From contig CAZOIA010000135.1 in the NCBI GenBank assembly GCA_964579675.1, positions 1-15,549 on the forward strand: a stretch of 15,549 nt of DNA, read 5' to 3'. The notes below the pieces were generated by a model. The model searched no databases, had not been told where the DNA came from, and saw only the letters and a list, made by a program, of their open reading frames with translations. The position numbers and the translations under genes were made by a program. Positions within the stretch are counted from its first letter, which is position 1. Each line of letters opens with the position of its first letter. This document shows positions 13,054-15,549 of this stretch, piece after piece. Source of the DNA: CAZOIA01 sp964579675. Lineage in GTDB: Bacteria; Planctomycetota; Phycisphaerae; UBA1845; PWPN01.

Positions 13054-15315
13054 ATGGCCATGAACAGGATAGCGAAGCAGCCAACTCTTATCTTCGGGCG
13101 TCTCGGGCCCGCGGCTCTGCCGCTGGCGCTGGCGCTGGTGGTCTTTTTCTCAGCGGTTGCCCCGGCCCAGGAGGCCCCGACACCGACGGCGGCTCCCACC
13201 ACGCAGCCAGCTCCCCAAGACCCCCTCGCCTCACCCCGCAGCGCGGTCGAGACCTTTCTACTGGCCATGCAGGAGAAACGTATCGAACAGGCAGTCGCGT
13301 GCCTCGACCTCTCCCGGATCAGCAAGGACCAGCGGGGCAAGACCGGCCCCGAGCGGGCTCAACTCCTCCAGGATTTGATCGACCACCGGTTCCCCCAACA
13401 GCTCAAGCTGGAGGCGATCCCCGACGAGCCCAACCACGCCGATCCCGGGCATCCGGAAGGGACGCACGTGTTCGCCTTCACGGAGACCACGGACGACGAG
13501 GGCAGGCCAAAGGGCGAAATCGTCCTTGCCCGCGGAGACGATGGGCATTGGCGGTTCTCCAGCAACACCGTGGCCGCCATTCCCGAGCTGTACAAGCCGC
13601 TCCGGACCCGGCCCGCGCCCACCTCGCAACCGGCACCTGAAACCGGCGTCCCGCCCCAACTGAGTTCCGCCCAGGCCACCGCCGAAACCTTCGTCGAAGC
13701 GATGAAGGCTTCCAAGGAGAATCCCCAGCTCCTCGCCGAGGCCATCGACTGCCTCGACCTGTCCAAGATCGAATCAACCAACCGGGCCGAACTCGGACCC
13801 GAACGAGCCAAGCTGCTCTATCTCGTCATCAAGGGCAAGATCGGATACTACGGAGCCATCCCCAACGATCCCCAGGGCAAACCTTACGATGTCCTTGGCG
13901 ATGGCAAGGTGGTGATCAAACGGCAACCCGACGGGCGATGGCTCTTCACCGCCCAGACCGTGGAGAAGATCCCCTTGCTCGCCGTCGAGGCTCGGAAAAA
14001 GGGTAAAGAGCCCGAGGACGAAACGGTCGCCGAAATCACCCGCGAGCTGTCCGCCAAGCTCTGGCTGGAAGCCCACATACCCGAATCGTTCCGCGGCGAG
14101 TTCCTGGCCGTGCAGTACTGGCACTGGATCGCCCTGCTCATGCTCATTCTGGTCGGCGTCGCCGCGGATCAGATCGCCGTGGCGGCTTGCCGGACGATAG
14201 TGGACGCCATCGCCCGGCACCGTGAGCTGCGGCTCGATCGAGAAGTACGGACCACCGCCCTTCGCCCGATCGGGTTCCTGGTCATGGGGCTGCTCTGGTG
14301 GAACGGCCTGGGTCTGCTGAGCCTCTCATTTCCTCACGCTCCGTACGCAATCCTGTCCGCCGCGGTCAAGATCATCACCGGCACCGCCGGTGTCTGGGCG
14401 ATCTACCGGCTCATCGATCTGCTGGGTGGATACCTTGCCGCGGCCGCCGAGAAAACCGGGACCAGATACGACGACCTCCTCGTACCGCTCGTACGCAAGA
14501 CGCTCAAAATCGCGGTCACCGTCGTCGGTTTCGTCTTCGTCGCCGAAGTGTTCAACCTGCCCGTCAAGACCCTGCTGACCAGTCTCGGCATCGGGGGCCT
14601 GGCCATCGGCTTCGCCGCCCGCGAAACGCTCCAGAACTTCTTCGGCTCGATCACCGTGCTGATCGATCGACCCTTCCACATCGGCGACTGGGTCAAGGTC
14701 GGAGACGTCGAGGGCACCGTCGAAACGGTGGGTTTTCGCAGTACCCGCGTCCGCACCTTCTACAACTCGCTGATTACGATGCCCAACGGCACACTGCTCA
14801 CCGCGACGGTCGATAACCTCGGGGCCCGGCGCTACCGGCGGATCAAGGCCATGCTGAGCGTCACCTACGACACGCCCCCGGAGAAGATCGACGCCTTCTG
14901 CGAAGGCATCCGCGAGCTGATCCGCCGGCACCCCTACACCCGCAAGGACTACTACCACGTCTACTTCAACCAGTTCGCCGACGCGTCGCTCAACGTGCTG
15001 CTCTACTGTTTCTACGAGACGCCTGACTGGGCGACCGAGCTCCGCGAGCGCCACCGGCTGTTCAACGACATCCTCCGCCTGGCTGAACGCCTGGGGGTCG
15101 AGTTCGCATTCCCGACCCAGACCATTCATCTGCATCAGGAGCCCACGCGGTCCCCGGACCACGTGCCGCCGCCACCCTCCGGCGATCCCATCAAAGCAGG
15201 GCGCAAAGCCGCCGCCGCGATCGTCCGGGAAAGCGGACTCGCCGGCACGATCCCGCCTCCAGCCGGCTTCGACCCCATCGAGTCACGCGGTGAAGACGCC
15301 GACGCAGATGACTGA
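13054..15315 (+). CDS. MscS-family mechanosensitive ion channel, duplicated N-domain
   Basis: A 753-residue inner-membrane channel expected to open on membrane tension and release solutes under osmotic downshock. Residues 1-38 form a signal peptide (APA then Gln). Two tandem homologous domains follow, about 61-183 and 204-318, sharing ETF-AM, CLDLS-I, GPERA-LL and DG-W-F-T V--IP. Membrane helices lie at about 357-379, 400-424, 431-462 and 484-502. The MscS core begins with the Gly/Ala-rich pore helix (504-532, SLGIGGLAIGFAARETLQNF), then the beta domain with IGDWVKV and ITMPNG, and the C-terminal alpha/beta region to about 700. A Pro-rich tail ends the protein. Much longer than the 286-residue E. 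coli MscS, but large forms are common. ATG 13054 is preceded by a weak AAGG; ATG 13060 is an alternative. The frame's extension upstream to 12775 crosses the divergent promoter and is rejected. Confidence 0.92.
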   Translation: MAMNRIAKQPTLIFGRLGPAALPLALALVVFFSAVAPAQEAPTPTAAPTTQPAPQDPLASPRSAVETFLLAMQEKRIEQAVACLDLSRISKDQRGKTGPERAQLLQDLIDHRFPQQLKLEAIPDEPNHADPGHPEGTHVFAFTETTDDEGRPKGEIVLARGDDGHWRFSSNTVAAIPELYKPLRTRPAPTSQPAPETGVPPQLSSAQATAETFVEAMKASKENPQLLAEAIDCLDLSKIESTNRAELGPERAKLLYLVIKGKIGYYGAIPNDPQGKPYDVLGDGKVVIKRQPDGRWLFTAQTVEKIPLLAVEARKKGKEPEDETVAEITRELSAKLWLEAHIPESFRGEFLAVQYWHWIALLMLILVGVAADQIAVAACRTIVDAIARHRELRLDREVRTTALRPIGFLVMGLLWWNGLGLLSLSFPHAPYAILSAAVKIITGTAGVWAIYRLIDLLGGYLAAAAEKTGTRYDDLLVPLVRKTLKIAVTVVGFVFVAEVFNLPVKTLLTSLGIGGLAIGFAARETLQNFFGSITVLIDRPFHIGDWVKVGDVEGTVETVGFRSTRVRTFYNSLITMPNGTLLTATVDNLGARRYRRIKAMLSVTYDTPPEKIDAFCEGIRELIRRHPYTRKDYYHVYFNQFADASLNVLLYCFYETPDWATELRERHRLFNDILRLAERLGVEFAFPTQTIHLHQEPTRSPDHVPPPPSGDPIKAGRKAAAAIVRESGLAGTIPPPAGFDPIESRGEDADADD

Positions 15316-15474
15316 GGCCAAAGACGGGAGCATTCTGCTTTTCTGTACGTTTCGGCAAGTCGCCTCACCCTCCATCCCGCTTCCGAGTCGATTGACGTAC
15401 CGCGGGCATTCAGTCAAGCCCGTCCGGTAGAGCCTGGCCAGCGGCCGGAAGCGGGTCTTGCCTGGTGCGATCGG

Positions 15475-15519
15475 GCCCGCCGGAAACGTGCGGACGGGGT
15501 GCGTGACAGTTCCGGCGGG
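15475..15519. repeat. Inverted repeat with 10-bp perfect arms
   Basis: CCCGCCGGAA (15476-15485) and TTCCGGCGGG (15510-15519) are perfect inverted arms around a 24-base loop. The right arm is the core of repeat A. The left arm plus flank (15475-15489) is the exact reverse complement of 4379-4393. It may be two head-to-head partial copies of the same repeat family, or a structural part of a larger element. Confidence 0.6.
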
Positions 15520-15549
15520 GACCTTCGGGCGGAGAAGGGGACGGCACCT
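15497..15549 (+). repeat. Dispersed intergenic repeat A, copy 2 (cut by window end)
   Basis: Identical to the reverse complement of 2151-2203 at 52 of 53 bases up to the last base of the window, so it probably continues. It lies about 180 bases past the MscS gene stop. The intervening 15316-15474 shows no gene and no convincing terminator. Confidence 0.8.

Overview
The window is GC-rich bacterial chromosomal DNA, most likely from a planctomycete. I place it in or near the Phycisphaerae, but only weakly, because no rRNA or other marker gene is present. The assignment rests on the combination of a PEP-CTERM protein, a large prepilin-type protein of the kind planctomycetes carry in many copies, a Tat-exported aldo/keto reductase, a multiheme lipoprotein, a very large secreted lectin/CARDB protein, and intergenic DNA crowded with short dispersed repeats. 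Nine protein genes are supported. I see no tRNA, rRNA, insertion sequence, CRISPR array or phage gene.

Layout. 1-838 has no gene: a dispersed repeat (25-76), a strong minus-strand intrinsic terminator (270-305) and a 28-29 bp periodic array of small hairpins (about 377-513). 839-1465 (-) is a PEP-CTERM protein with a possible promoter about 200 nt upstream. 1466-2304 is gene-free and repeat-rich. 2305-3354 (-) is a prepilin-like protein and 3526-4284 (-) a WalJ/YycJ-type metallo-beta-lactamase-fold hydrolase, each with its own promoter candidate. 4285-4706 is repeat-rich. 4707-5312 (-) is a four-heme c-type cytochrome lipoprotein, and 5417-6457 (-) a Tat-exported aldo/keto reductase homologue that has lost three of its four catalytic residues. 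6726-9761 (+) is a 1011-residue secreted protein (lectin-like fold, helical middle, C-terminal CARDB). Its stop codon directly abuts the stop of the convergent gene 9762-11888 (-), a 708-residue two-helix membrane coiled-coil protein. That gene is translationally coupled to 11885-12826 (-), a catalytically complete aldo/keto reductase. 13054-15315 (+), divergent from it, is an MscS-family channel with a duplicated periplasmic domain. 15316-15549 ends inside a repeat.

How the genes fit together. Most products act in or outside the cell envelope. Two pairs look like real units. The first is the exported degenerate reductase with the tetraheme lipoprotein, probably co-transcribed and possibly an extracytoplasmic redox pair. 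The second is the cytoplasmic reductase with the coiled-coil membrane protein, joined by a TTGA start/stop overlap. The others look like independent transcription units. Sigma-70-like promoter candidates with 16-17 bp spacers can be read upstream of five genes or operons.

There is no clear-cut new multi-gene system. The best leads are the dead-site exported reductase next to the cytochrome, the reductase/coiled-coil operon, the 24-bp palindrome formed by two abutting convergent genes, the orphan terminator, and several intergenic repeat families.
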